Positions 37,417 to 46,026 of a stretch of DNA of 64,000 nt are shown here, one piece after another. Under the pieces are notes generated by a model, which made no database searches, had not been told where the DNA came from, and saw only the letters and a list, made by a program, of their open reading frames with translations. The stretch comes from Gammaproteobacteria bacterium (GTDB lineage: Bacteria; Pseudomonadota; Gammaproteobacteria; Pseudomonadales; JAUIET01). Numbering within the stretch: the stretch's first letter is position 1; every line of letters begins with the position of its first letter. Both the position numbers and the translations under genes were made by a program. The stretch spans positions 372,001 to 436,000 of the forward strand of contig JAUIET010000003.1 in assembly GCA_030429735.1 (NCBI GenBank), written 5' to 3'.

Positions 37417-38252
37417 ACGCTATAACATCGCTACAAAAACACAGACATACTCGCGATAAACTCGCGAACGCAGGCTGGGCACTATTACGCGGTGAGTGTG
37501 GCGAGGCGCAGCAGTTTGATGGCTTGCTCGAATGCTTTTTAGATAAAGTCACATTCGATCCTGCACGAAGCTCAGCGAGCCAAAAAACCCAGAAGGTAGA
37601 TTCCGGTACCGGCCCTATCGGCCTGCATATTGAAAATGGCAACACGCCATTACCGCCCGATATCATTGCTTTTCATTGCCTTCACGCCTCCAGGATGGGC
37701 TCAGAGACTACTGTATGTGACGGCCTGGAATTGTGGGGGCGCCTGCCCACTCGCTTGCGCGCGGTGTTTAGCAAACCAATTACGGTTCGTCGAACACTGC
37801 CTGCTACGATCTGGAAGCGCTACGTGGCTACAGCCCTTGGACAAGTGGATCACGAACTCATTACGCCTCAGGAGCTGCACGGTTTCTTGAAGCAGATTCG
37901 AGGCCAGTCCGGCGTGCTGAACAACGATGGCTCGCTTGACTACTCTCTGGCGCTCAGCGCGGTTCGTGAGGATAACATGTCAGGGGCAAAAGCATTCGCA
38001 AATGCCTTAATGGGCCCCTCTTTTAACTACGAGAAACCGACCTATTGCACGATAGACGGGGCCCAGATAGGTCAGGACGTGATTGATGAGCTCTGCGAGT
38101 TGGCGGAACCACTTGTACACGAAATCAGCTGGCAGGCGGGTGATGTTCTGTTGATTGACAATAAACGAGTAATGCACGGACGGCGTGCCATTGTCGGACC
38201 AGCATCGGAGCGCATCATTAATATTGGTATGGGGTCAAAAGCATGGATATGA
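37413..38252 (+). CDS. TauD/TfdA-like Fe(II)/2-oxoglutarate-dependent dioxygenase
   Basis: A 279-residue enzyme. The iron-binding pair is H72-x-E74 in GLHIENGNTPLPPDIIAFHC, with the distal H255 in DNKRVMHGRR and the 2-oxoglutarate-binding R267 in ERIINIG. The HxE form (instead of HxD) occurs in the TauD/TfdA and clavaminate-synthase-like groups used in secondary metabolism. It would hydroxylate, desaturate or otherwise oxidise an acyl or amino-acid-derived intermediate. It overlaps the ligase end (ATGA) and the SDR start. Neither taurine transporters nor sulfonate genes lie nearby, so a taurine role is unlikely. Confidence 0.85.
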   Translation: MNAITSLQKHRHTRDKLANAGWALLRGECGEAQQFDGLLECFLDKVTFDPARSSASQKTQKVDSGTGPIGLHIENGNTPLPPDIIAFHCLHASRMGSETTVCDGLELWGRLPTRLRAVFSKPITVRRTLPATIWKRYVATALGQVDHELITPQELHGFLKQIRGQSGVLNNDGSLDYSLALSAVREDNMSGAKAFANALMGPSFNYEKPTYCTIDGAQIGQDVIDELCELAEPLVHEISWQAGDVLLIDNKRVMHGRRAIVGPASERIINIGMGSKAWI

Positions 38253-39064
38253 ACAACTCGGTAACATTACTAACCGGTGCAACCGGTGGCATAGGGCGCG
38301 CTGTTGCCATGGAGTTGCACTTGACCGGTGAATCTATCTTGATGGTCGGACGAAACGAATCATCATTGCAGAATCTGCAACATGAGCTAAGTGAGTTGAA
38401 AGCCGATTCCAGCGGAAAGCTGGATTATCTGGTGGCAGATATCACCGATGACGCGGATAGAGACGCTATCTTGCGCTATGTGCAAAAACATTCAGCACCT
38501 GTCACCCGTCTGATCAACAATGCCGGTGTCAACGTCTTTGGAATGTTCGAAGATCAAAGCGCTGATACAGTGCAAGAAATCATGGACACCAATGCGTTGG
38601 CCCCAATTCAACTTACCAGGACGCTATTACCCTATCTTTTAGAGCAAGCGCCTGCCGAAATTATCAACATTGGCTCAACGTTTGGTAGCATAGGATACCC
38701 CGGCTTTAGCAGTTACTCCGCCAGTAAATTCGCGTTACGCGGATTTACCGAAGCATTGGCGCGAGAATACGACAGTTCAACATTGCGAATTCGTTACTTT
38801 GCCCCCCGCGCAACCAGGACTGAGTTGAACAGTTCTCACGTTGAGCAGATGAATTCCGAATTGAATGTGCACATGGACTCCCCTTCGCAAGTTGCAAGGG
38901 AGCTGATGGCGTTTATTCACAGCCAAAAACACTCAGCATCAATGGGTTGGCCCGAGAAAGGATTTGCCCGTCTTAACCAACTGTTTCCAAGACTTGTGGG
39001 CCACTTTATTCGTAAAGACCTGGAGGTAATTCGACAATACGCGAAAGCCAGTCTAACCGCGTAG
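38243..39064 (+). CDS. Short-chain dehydrogenase/reductase, last gene of the four-gene cluster
   Basis: A 273-residue classical SDR. The cofactor site TGATGGIG is at 11-18, NNAG at 92-95, and the catalytic S145, Y158 and K162 sit in YSASK. The C-terminal region includes FAPRATRTELNSS, a typical substrate-loop segment. It would use NAD(P)H to reduce a ketone or aldehyde, or oxidise an alcohol. The ATG at 38243 has a GGGG box at good spacing; an alternative ATG at 38249 overlaps the TauD stop as ATGA. The four genes form one translationally coupled unit with no other recognised tailoring gene. Confidence 0.88.
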   Translation: MDMNNSVTLLTGATGGIGRAVAMELHLTGESILMVGRNESSLQNLQHELSELKADSSGKLDYLVADITDDADRDAILRYVQKHSAPVTRLINNAGVNVFGMFEDQSADTVQEIMDTNALAPIQLTRTLLPYLLEQAPAEIINIGSTFGSIGYPGFSSYSASKFALRGFTEALAREYDSSTLRIRYFAPRATRTELNSSHVEQMNSELNVHMDSPSQVARELMAFIHSQKHSASMGWPEKGFARLNQLFPRLVGHFIRKDLEVIRQYAKASLTA

Positions 39065-39195
39065 TCGTTTGTTTACTCCAACAGAGTCGGCCCACTGTCG
39101 TGTTGTCACATGACAGCAAAAAAAGGATACTCGCGATTGATTGAACGCAAATTCGTTCTCTACTGAATAATAGAGGCAAGATTACACCGCACAAC

Positions 39196-39783
39196 ATGTC
39201 AGAACATTCGGAAGACAAACGCCTGGTAAAGCGCATGCTGAACGGCGAGCAGAGTGCATTCGATGAGTTTTTCAGTCGCTATCACCCGCGCATCCATCGG
39301 TTTTGCAGCAATCGGGCGCCAGAAAACGACGTAGACGATATTGTGATCAGAGCAATGCGACAAGCTATGCGACGTGCAGAGACCTACCGCGGTGAATCCA
39401 GCTTATTGGCCTGGCTTTATCAGGTTACTCGCAGTGAGCTGAGTACTTATTACAAACATAGCGGTCGTCAGAAAGACACGCTGTTTATTGAAGACAACGT
39501 AATGGCGATGCAGCACATCGATTCGCTAGCAGTTGACGAGCAACTCACCCCGGAAGGAACGCTAAATCGCCAGCGGCATATTGCCTTGATTCATACCATG
39601 CTTGATCAGCTCCCAGGCGACTACGGTAGGGTACTGGAAATGAAGTATGTTGAAGGAATTACCGTTGATGATATTGCCGAGCGCCTCAGCACCAGCAGCA
39701 TCGCAATACAATCAATGTTGGCACGGGCCAGAAAAGCGTTCAAATCCACCTATGTAAATGTGATGGCGGCCGAGGCCGAATAG
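39196..39783 (+). CDS. ECF sigma factor (FecI-like position)
   Basis: A 195-residue sigma factor. Region 2 is FDEFFSRYHPRIHRFCSNRAPENDVDDIVIRAMRQAM and region 4 is LPGDYGRVLEMKYVEGITVDDIAERLSTSSIAIQSMLARARKAFK. The N-terminus KRMLNGEQSAFDEFF is typical. It is followed after 13 nt by a FecR-type anti-sigma gene and then by a TonB receptor with an STN domain. It should direct transcription of the receptor operon when the outer-membrane receptor signals ligand binding. A small inverted repeat (GAACG 39143-39147, CGTTC 39154-39158) lies upstream but is too short to call. Confidence 0.9.
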   Translation: MSEHSEDKRLVKRMLNGEQSAFDEFFSRYHPRIHRFCSNRAPENDVDDIVIRAMRQAMRRAETYRGESSLLAWLYQVTRSELSTYYKHSGRQKDTLFIEDNVMAMQHIDSLAVDEQLTPEGTLNRQRHIALIHTMLDQLPGDYGRVLEMKYVEGITVDDIAERLSTSSIAIQSMLARARKAFKSTYVNVMAAEAE

Positions 39784-39796
39784 CAGGTTTCTCAAG

Positions 39797-40735
39797 ATGA
39801 AAGACGACTCTGATGAATTTAGTGATCTGTTTGCGGAGGTGCCATTAAGGCAAGCCCCTTCAATGGACAGCACTCGCCTGGCACACGCCGCACTGAATGA
39901 CGAATGGCAATTTGCTGTGGCACGCAAACGTAAGCAGCTTAGACGATGGCAAGGCTTATCCATGGCTGCGGGTGTTATGTTAGTGGCTATGGTAGGCATG
40001 CTAATGTGGCCAGAGAATCAATACGATACTCTTCAGGTTCGTTCAGCGCCGCATTTACTAATAGACAGTCAGCGTGTCAATGAAGACATATTCAATATTA
40101 AAGCTGAACAGAGGATTCTGGCGCTCAGCCAAGCGTCTCTTTCTGCCGGTGACCTTCAGTTGCGTCTGGCTGCCGGCACGGAATTGATCTGGAATGATCG
40201 CTCCGAAATACAGCTCAAAAAGGGCCAGATTTATGCAGATGCCAAAGGCAAAAGTACTTTGCTCGTGCATACACCTTATGGAACTGTTGCCGATATTGGC
40301 ACCCAGTTTTTGGTCACATTACTTGAAAACGAACTGCAAGCAAGCGTTCGGGAAGGCACGATAATTGTTGAATCAGACAACAGTCAGCATATCGCCAGTC
40401 CACGAGAAAGTGAAGCCGCTGTGGTAGTACTCAGCGAAAATAACGTGCATCAATATTTTGAGACCAAGACCAATAGCCGGTGGGATTGGGTGCATAACAC
40501 GGCGACCAGCTACGAATCTGAGCGAGTTGCAGATCTTTTGTCACTCATTGCGCAAGACCTCGGTAAGCACATTGAATACGAGAGCAAGGGTGTGGAAGCC
40601 AGTGTCGCTACCATGCGCATTAGTGGTGCGCTGAATCCGGCCAAACCCAGAGAAACTCTGGATATTATTACCCGAAGCTCTAACCTGAGCTATGCAGAAA
40701 ACCAGCGAACGATTAAGATCGGTCGATTGCACTGA
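39797..40735 (+). CDS. FecR-family anti-sigma factor / signal transducer
   Basis: A 312-residue single-pass protein. A cytoplasmic N-terminal part (about 1-52) includes the basic KRKQLRRWQG. The membrane span is SMAAGVMLVAMVGMLMW. The periplasmic FecR domain has QRILALSQASLSAGDLQLRLAAGTELIW, TPYGTVADIGTQFLVTLLENE and VREGTIIV. The C-terminus, VADLLSLIAQDLGKHIEYES, resembles the STN-like/DUF4974 module that contacts the receptor. It carries the signal from the STN domain of the TonB receptor to the ECF factor. Genes are in the order sigma-FecR-receptor, as in the fec system. Confidence 0.9.
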   Translation: MKDDSDEFSDLFAEVPLRQAPSMDSTRLAHAALNDEWQFAVARKRKQLRRWQGLSMAAGVMLVAMVGMLMWPENQYDTLQVRSAPHLLIDSQRVNEDIFNIKAEQRILALSQASLSAGDLQLRLAAGTELIWNDRSEIQLKKGQIYADAKGKSTLLVHTPYGTVADIGTQFLVTLLENELQASVREGTIIVESDNSQHIASPRESEAAVVVLSENNVHQYFETKTNSRWDWVHNTATSYESERVADLLSLIAQDLGKHIEYESKGVEASVATMRISGALNPAKPRETLDIITRSSNLSYAENQRTIKIGRLH

Positions 40736-40783
40736 GCCGTTTTGCCAAGCCGGTGCCTTTCTCTGCTTAATTAAAGGCGTCTT

Positions 40784-43075
40784 TTGTCGAATTTCTTGCA
40801 GCGTCAATTTCTGGCGTGTATTTCCCTGGTGAGTATGGGCGCCCTGGCCCAATCACCACAACTGGTCGAAGGAATGTTGCTGCGCGACGCCCTGGAGTCG
40901 TATCGCGCCGCGGGCTATGAGGTGATTTATTCCTCCGCGTTGGTGAACTCATCGCAGCAAATAAACTCACTTCCCAAACCCGATACAACCTTTACGGAGC
41001 AAATTCGATTTTTGCTTGAGCAGCACCAGCTGGACTTGACAGTAATACGTGAAAAATACGCATTTGTGACCAGCATCAGCGATAGTATTGATGAATCCAG
41101 CGTAGACATATCACCCGAGGCGCCGATCGGCAGGACCGAAATGCCGAGTATTCTGGAGGAAGTCTGGGTCTCTAGCACCTATCGTCTCGGTGCAAAAGAT
41201 AAAAATATCCATTACATAGACCAAAGAGACTTCGATGCTCTGCCGAGTGCGGGCAGGGATACTTTGCGCGCTATCGCTACCTTGCCGGGTATAGCGAGCA
41301 ATGGTGTATCGGCTAACTTACGTTTGCGCGGCGGCGATCAAAATGAAGTGCTGTATTTGCTTGATGGCCAACAAATTATCGAACCATTTCACCTTAAAAA
41401 TTTTCAGAGTCTGTTTACAGCGATTAATCCTAATGTAATTGAATCAGCCAATGTTTACGCATCCGGATTTTCGGTTAATCGAGGTTCTCGGATGAGCGGT
41501 GTAGTGGATCTAGAACTGCATGACCCTAAGCAAATCGAATCAGGCAGAAAATCATCTGGCAATTTGGACATAAACCTGGTCAGTGCCGCGTTGGACGGGC
41601 GTGGGAAAACAGGGAAGCTAAGCTGGTTGGCATCAGCTCGACGGAGTGTGATCGATACAGTGCTTGGCCAATTAGACACTGACTACGGAAAACCACAATT
41701 CCATGATGAGCTATTCAGATCCACGTGGGAAAGAGGCGAAAATAGTATTCGTTTTGGTCTGCTAAATTTCGCAGACAAAATCGCCCTGCGCGACGAGCGC
41801 AACTTTGAGTCAGGCAGCTCAAAGTTCAAGTACACCAGCACCTGGATTCACTGGCTTAAAGATCGCGCAGGTAGCACCACCCAGTTAAAACTATCGCATG
41901 TGGATGCCGATGCTGATCGGGAAGGCGAAGTAAACGATCCGCTGGGTTCAACCGGTGAAATTGAACAGAGCAGCAATTATCGTATCAGTAAGTTGTCGTT
42001 TGATGTTACGAAGAAAACCTATCACGATATCGAGCTTCAGTGGGGCGGCGAGGCTCAATATCAACGCGGCCAGTTTAGAGCTGAAAATACTGCTGTCTTT
42101 GCCGTGCTAGGCAACGAACTCGGAAAATTCGAACAGGAGCTGCAAAGCACACTGAGCCGAAGTGGCTTGATGGGTGCAGCCTATATAGGCGCGACTGTCG
42201 AACTCGGTCCTCAATGGGGGCTCACAACCGGTGTTCGACATGACTACCAGGATATAGACCCGATTCACGAGAACGTATTCAGCTTTCGCGCCAGAGTATC
42301 GTATTCTCGCACAGAGAACAGTCATTTCTTTTTGGATGCGGGCCGCTATGCTCAGCATCAAAATCTATACGAACTACAGCTCGATGATGGCAAGGCCGAG
42401 TTGGACGCTCCGCAGTTTGCCGATCAAATTAGTGTCGGCTTTACTCATCAGTTTCAATCCGGGGCGTTGCTGCGCATTGATGCGTATGGGCGAAACATTA
42501 AAGACCCCTGGTCGCGATTCGAAAACATATACAATCAATGGGTTCTCTTGCCTGAGCTGCACGCTGACCGCATAGAAATTCGCGCGACCGAAGCCAGGAT
42601 ACGAGGGCTTGAATTCAGTGTCCGCCGGGATTTCAGCGAGTTCTTCACGGCCGACTTCAGCTACAGCTACTCACGTGCTGAAGACCGGGTAAACAACCGT
42701 TGGGTCAATAGACCATGGCATCAGGAACATTCCGCAAAGCTCGGCATACGGTGGGACCTCGACCTTTGGGACATCGGTGCTTTCGCAACTTACCACGATG
42801 GCTGGCCAAGCACAGGCCGCGTGAGCATGGCAGACGAATTGATCACGAGGCTTTATAACGAACAGTTTTCGAGTTTCTTTTCTTTGGACCTTCATATTGG
42901 CCGCCGCATTCCCACCCGACATGGTGATGTATTACTATATGCAGACGTATTGAACAGCACGAACCGAAAAAATAACGGCGGATATCGGTATCGCGAGTAC
43001 AACGGCGATGTGCGTAAGACAGCGAGGCATTTGTTTCCAATAGTGCCGGTCATTGGCGTGCGCTGGCGATGGTAA
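40784..43075 (+). CDS. TonB-dependent transducer receptor with an N-terminal STN signalling domain
   Basis: A 763-residue outer-membrane receptor with a TTG start preceded by AAAGG. A signal peptide of about 22 residues ends near LAQS. The STN domain (about 25-85, LVEGMLLRDALESYRAAGYEVIYSS) is the surface-signalling module. The plug follows, with ATLPGIASNGVSANLRLRGGDQNEVLYLLDG and RGSRMSGVVDLEL. The rest is a beta-barrel ending in GVRWRW. It takes up an unknown ligand using TonB energy and signals to FecR. The plug type with LRGGDQNEVLYLLDG is more common among receptors for complex substrates than among siderophore receptors. It is immediately followed by a peptidase remnant. Confidence 0.92.
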   Translation: MSNFLQRQFLACISLVSMGALAQSPQLVEGMLLRDALESYRAAGYEVIYSSALVNSSQQINSLPKPDTTFTEQIRFLLEQHQLDLTVIREKYAFVTSISDSIDESSVDISPEAPIGRTEMPSILEEVWVSSTYRLGAKDKNIHYIDQRDFDALPSAGRDTLRAIATLPGIASNGVSANLRLRGGDQNEVLYLLDGQQIIEPFHLKNFQSLFTAINPNVIESANVYASGFSVNRGSRMSGVVDLELHDPKQIESGRKSSGNLDINLVSAALDGRGKTGKLSWLASARRSVIDTVLGQLDTDYGKPQFHDELFRSTWERGENSIRFGLLNFADKIALRDERNFESGSSKFKYTSTWIHWLKDRAGSTTQLKLSHVDADADREGEVNDPLGSTGEIEQSSNYRISKLSFDVTKKTYHDIELQWGGEAQYQRGQFRAENTAVFAVLGNELGKFEQELQSTLSRSGLMGAAYIGATVELGPQWGLTTGVRHDYQDIDPIHENVFSFRARVSYSRTENSHFFLDAGRYAQHQNLYELQLDDGKAELDAPQFADQISVGFTHQFQSGALLRIDAYGRNIKDPWSRFENIYNQWVLLPELHADRIEIRATEARIRGLEFSVRRDFSEFFTADFSYSYSRAEDRVNNRWVNRPWHQEHSAKLGIRWDLDLWDIGAFATYHDGWPSTGRVSMADELITRLYNEQFSSFFSLDLHIGRRIPTRHGDVLLYADVLNSTNRKNNGGYRYREYNGDVRKTARHLFPIVPVIGVRWRW

Positions 43076-43132
43076 AAGTTTAAAAAGCGCTTTATCAGCT
43101 ATCTGCTTAACACTCACTACGCACTCAATTAA

Positions 43133-43393
43133 TATGGTGGCGGATTCACTATCGGTGACAGCGAACTACACAAACGCCGCCCTGGTGTACCACTGATTCC
43201 GTTTATGGCCCCCTATTTCACCGATGGCAAGTTTACTCGAGCGGAAGGTATTCCTACCTATGGCGTTGGCGGATTATCCCTGGGTGCGGACGATGCACGC
43301 GCACACGGTCTGGATGAACGAGTACCTGTCTGGTCGTTTTTTGAAGAAGCGGATTACCGGTACGATTTAATAAGGGAACTTTCGCCTAACTGA
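43133..43393 (+). pseudogene. Remnant of an M20-family peptidase C-terminus
   Basis: The open frame after a TAA at 43130 reads YGGGFTIGDSELHKRRPG then VPLIPFMAPYFTDGKFTRAEG, GIPTYGVGGL and DDARAHGLDERVPVWSFFE, ending at TGA 43391-43393. The blocks TDGRFTR..GIPTYG and RAHG.DERV are the conserved C-terminal metal-binding and dimer-region signature of M20/M25/M40 metallopeptidases. The other 350-400 residues expected for the family are absent, and upstream is the TonB receptor end. It is a decayed fragment, perhaps left by a deletion that fused the region next to the receptor. Confidence 0.6.
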
Positions 43394-43406
43394 TTCTGTT
43401 AGTAGG

Positions 43407-43898
43407 CTAAGGGTGCTGGGCAATATACGCTGGCAGATCTTTTTGCATAATGCCGGCAAACATTCTGGCCATGAACGGTTTACCCAGTTTCATGAAGTAC
43501 TTGCCAAGACCTTTAGGCTGCATCACCACAATCCATGTTAAGTGACATCGGCCATTGCCAAGGTCTTCAACAATATAGTCTTCACCAAACAGCTCTATGT
43601 TGTTTTTGTTGGCACCAACGAACTTGAATGCCATGCGGGAGCCCCGTTCCCAGGCGATGAACTCTTCATAGCCTTCCAGATTGCCTTTCATATAAACGGT
43701 GCGAGTTGTTCCCACACCAAAGGGCTTGGGTGATGTCCATTCCACCTTGAGAATGGTACCTACCCATTGCGGCCAGCTGTCGGCATCTTCAAAAATGTCA
43801 AACAGTCGATCTGGCGTGCATTCTAACTCTACCTTGGTTTCAAAACGCAAATCGGCCGTATCGAAATACGCCAGATCGATGTCCTTCATTGTATACAT
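43407..43898 (-). CDS. SRPBCC (START-like) family protein, polyketide cyclase/dehydrase type
   Basis: A 163-residue soluble protein. The helix-grip fold is indicated by VELECTPDRLFDIFEDADSWPQWVGTILKVEW, RTVYMKGNLEGYEEFIAWE and LGNGRCHLTWIVVMQPKGLGKYFMKLG. The family binds hydrophobic ligands in a long cavity and includes polyketide cyclases and lipid-binding proteins. No signal peptide is seen. It is 21 nt downstream of an exported methyltransferase-like gene, in the same direction, and probably shares its transcript. Function is unknown. Confidence 0.8.
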   Translation of the reverse strand: MYTMKDIDLAYFDTADLRFETKVELECTPDRLFDIFEDADSWPQWVGTILKVEWTSPKPFGVGTTRTVYMKGNLEGYEEFIAWERGSRMAFKFVGANKNNIELFGEDYIVEDLGNGRCHLTWIVVMQPKGLGKYFMKLGKPFMARMFAGIMQKDLPAYIAQHP

Positions 43899-43919
43899 GA
43901 TGAGACTCGTGTTTGTTTA

Positions 43920-44693
43920 CTAGGGCTTGCGGAACTTAAGCGTCCAGCGATCGGTGTTGCCTGACACGCTTCTTCGTCCCACTTCATACACAAGTTCGTC
44001 GTCTGCCCGGTAATGCAGTGGTGAGTAGTCTTCAAAAACAAAACCGGCCGCCTGAATTTCCAATATTGCTTGCACAGGGTCAAAGCGTCGACGGTTTTCT
44101 GGGCTGAATTCCTGCATATGACGTTGCGTGTGATCTACCACACCATACACACCACCGCGCTTCAATGCCTTGAATACTGACGCGTTTATAGCGGCACGCG
44201 ACTCTGCATCAAAGTTGTGATAGTTGCGAAACGTCAGCACCATATCAACATTTTTTGCATCTATATCGGTGTTGCTGGCCGCATAAAGCCGCGCTCCTTC
44301 TGGCCTGCCCATTTTCGCTTCCTTGGCAAGCACCTTGACTTTGTCGAATCCGGGGAGATCTTTCAGCGCCTCACTGGCTCGCCCGGCACCGTAAGCAAGG
44401 TAGAGCTGGCCATTGTCAGCCAGGGTTGGTGCCAACAGGCGCGTATACCATCCGCCACCGGGTATGAGCTCTATCACCTTCATATCATCGCGCAAACCGA
44501 AGAACTCCAGTGTTTCAACCGGCTTACGATTCTTGTCGCGCATCACGTCAGCCTCTGGGCGTGATTCGGCCTTCATGGCTGCTTCCAGTTTGGCTTTGGT
44601 AGCGTCAAAATCGGCCGCTGACGCGTTGCCAATCAGGGCTATGGCAAAAAAGCCGAGCAGCAACGACGACAAGGTGACTTTTAGGTTTCCCAT
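43920..44693 (-). CDS. Exported class I methyltransferase-like protein (COG4798 type)
   Basis: A 257-residue protein from the ATG at 44693, chosen because AGAGGAT sits 7 nt upstream and the protein then starts with a clean Sec signal (MGNLKVTLSSLLLGFFAIAL...NASA). The mature part has VIELIPGGGWYTRLLAP, the SAM-binding motif I, and VDMVLTFRNYHNFD and KRGGVYGVVDHTQRH further on. These match the predicted methyltransferase family COG4798, in which many members carry signal peptides. A SAM-dependent enzyme outside the cytoplasm is hard to explain, so the fold may do another job. It shares its strand with the downstream SRPBCC gene. Confidence 0.8.
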   Translation of the reverse strand: MGNLKVTLSSLLLGFFAIALIGNASAADFDATKAKLEAAMKAESRPEADVMRDKNRKPVETLEFFGLRDDMKVIELIPGGGWYTRLLAPTLADNGQLYLAYGAGRASEALKDLPGFDKVKVLAKEAKMGRPEGARLYAASNTDIDAKNVDMVLTFRNYHNFDAESRAAINASVFKALKRGGVYGVVDHTQRHMQEFSPENRRRFDPVQAILEIQAAGFVFEDYSPLHYRADDELVYEVGRRSVSGNTDRWTLKFRKP

Positions 44694-44774
44694 AATCAGA
44701 TCCTCTACTTTAGTGAACAACAAAGACCAGTAGTCTACAGCAATTTTCGTACTCTAATCGATTTCCAGGGCGTT

Positions 44775-45728
44775 TCAATAGGTCTCATTAAACGCCCTGA
44801 TAAAAGCCGCCAGCTCAGCGCGCGGCAAATCTTTAATACCTGCCGCAGCCTCGCGCCCACCACCAGTTGGGAATTGCCTGCACAACTCAGATGCCCCCTG
44901 CTTATTGTTCAACGGGGCTCGAACGCTGACCAGATAATTGCCATCGCCTTTTTCAGTAACCACCGCATGGGCACGGTCTGGGTGTTCAATAGCCAGTTTG
45001 TTTCCGAATACACCGCGAACCCGGATTGACCAACGCTCATTGGGCAGCAGAAACACGGCGGTGTTATCCGCACGATGGATAGGGTTCAAGTGGCCAACCC
45101 TGTCCATATCTTCCAGATAACCCGCACGAAGCTTTTCATAATCAGGGGAACTGGACACAAACTCCAGCGCTGATCCCGCGTCGTATAAGGTGCGGTAGAG
45201 GGCTTCCGGGCGAAAGTGCAAATCTTCGATCGATTGACCATACGCATTGTAATTGAGATAAATGCCCAGATTTCTTAAGGACTCCAGATCCTCGCCGGCC
45301 AGATTCAGTGGTACGGCCAGTCTTCGCGCTGTCTTTTGAAGATTATCGCCAAAAGCACCGACAATAGCCCAATCAGGATAGGCGCCCTTTAAATGACCAT
45401 TGACCAGTACGGCGGTACATACATCAGGTGCCTCATTAATGATGGCATGAAGGTGGCTGTGCTCGGGTATATCACCGGCAAAGTGGTGGTCTACATAAAA
45501 TACCTTTGCGCCATTGCCAAGTATTCGATGCAGGGCATCACTGTTTTTATCCATGGATACGTCAAGTACCGTAAGCCGGTCACCTGCATACGCTTCCACC
45601 CTGGCGAGCAAATTGAAATCACGCTTAACGCCAGTCACTAGCGTAGCGTCTCGGGGTTCTGCTTTTCGAAGTTGCAGCAGCGCGCAGATACCATCTGCAT
45701 CGCCATTAAACACGTCGTAATCAGTCAT
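44775..45728 (-). CDS. DHH-family phosphoesterase
   Basis: A 317-residue cytoplasmic protein. The metal ligands are seen as NGDADGICALL (D10, D12), LDVS (D56) and YVDHHFAGD (D80-H81-H82). The C-terminal DHHA1-like domain ends in FPTGGGREAAAGIKDLP, the substrate-binding GGGHxxAAG-type motif, here with R-E in place of H-x. The family cleaves phosphodiesters: NrnA/oligoribonucleases, RecJ, c-di-AMP phosphodiesterases. Length and lack of sensory domains suggest a nano-RNase or nucleotide-phosphatase type. The changed GGGR motif may alter specificity; the substrate is unknown. Confidence 0.85.
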   Translation of the reverse strand: MTDYDVFNGDADGICALLQLRKAEPRDATLVTGVKRDFNLLARVEAYAGDRLTVLDVSMDKNSDALHRILGNGAKVFYVDHHFAGDIPEHSHLHAIINEAPDVCTAVLVNGHLKGAYPDWAIVGAFGDNLQKTARRLAVPLNLAGEDLESLRNLGIYLNYNAYGQSIEDLHFRPEALYRTLYDAGSALEFVSSSPDYEKLRAGYLEDMDRVGHLNPIHRADNTAVFLLPNERWSIRVRGVFGNKLAIEHPDRAHAVVTEKGDGNYLVSVRAPLNNKQGASELCRQFPTGGGREAAAGIKDLPRAELAAFIRAFNETY

Positions 45729-46026
45729 GCGAAAACCGGCGGCTGCTCTTCAAAAGAATGACGCTCTACTGGTAACAGGTATGAGAGTGTGAGGAGACAC
45801 TGGCTCCGAGAGGTGATACATGCCTTCCATCTATGCTCCGCCGACATGGCAACAACCGCGGCGTACCGCTAGTGTCCCTTAACATAAGTTCAGCGCTTAT
45901 TGTAGCAACAGCGGCAGAGCAATGCCCAACAACTGTCTCACGCACTGCCCCAACGAGCTATTGCAATCAGCACTCGCAACGCAAGAGCAGCGCTGCATCT
46001 ATCCGATAAATGATGAATAATGCGGG
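45729..46026. other. Intergenic stretch with no recognised feature
   Basis: About 300 nt between the DHH gene and the large secreted-protein gene. I see no credible gene, terminator or repeat. Confidence 0.5.

Noticed and set aside
39088..39126. Hairpin followed by an A-run before the ECF gene, considered as a terminator
   Set aside because: The A-run would need to be T on the transcribed sense side; on the minus strand the T-run precedes the stem, so it fits neither direction.
39143..39158. Short inverted repeat GAACG/CGTTC upstream of the ECF sigma gene
   Set aside because: Only 5-bp arms; could be chance, and promoter boxes nearby are not at ECF spacing.
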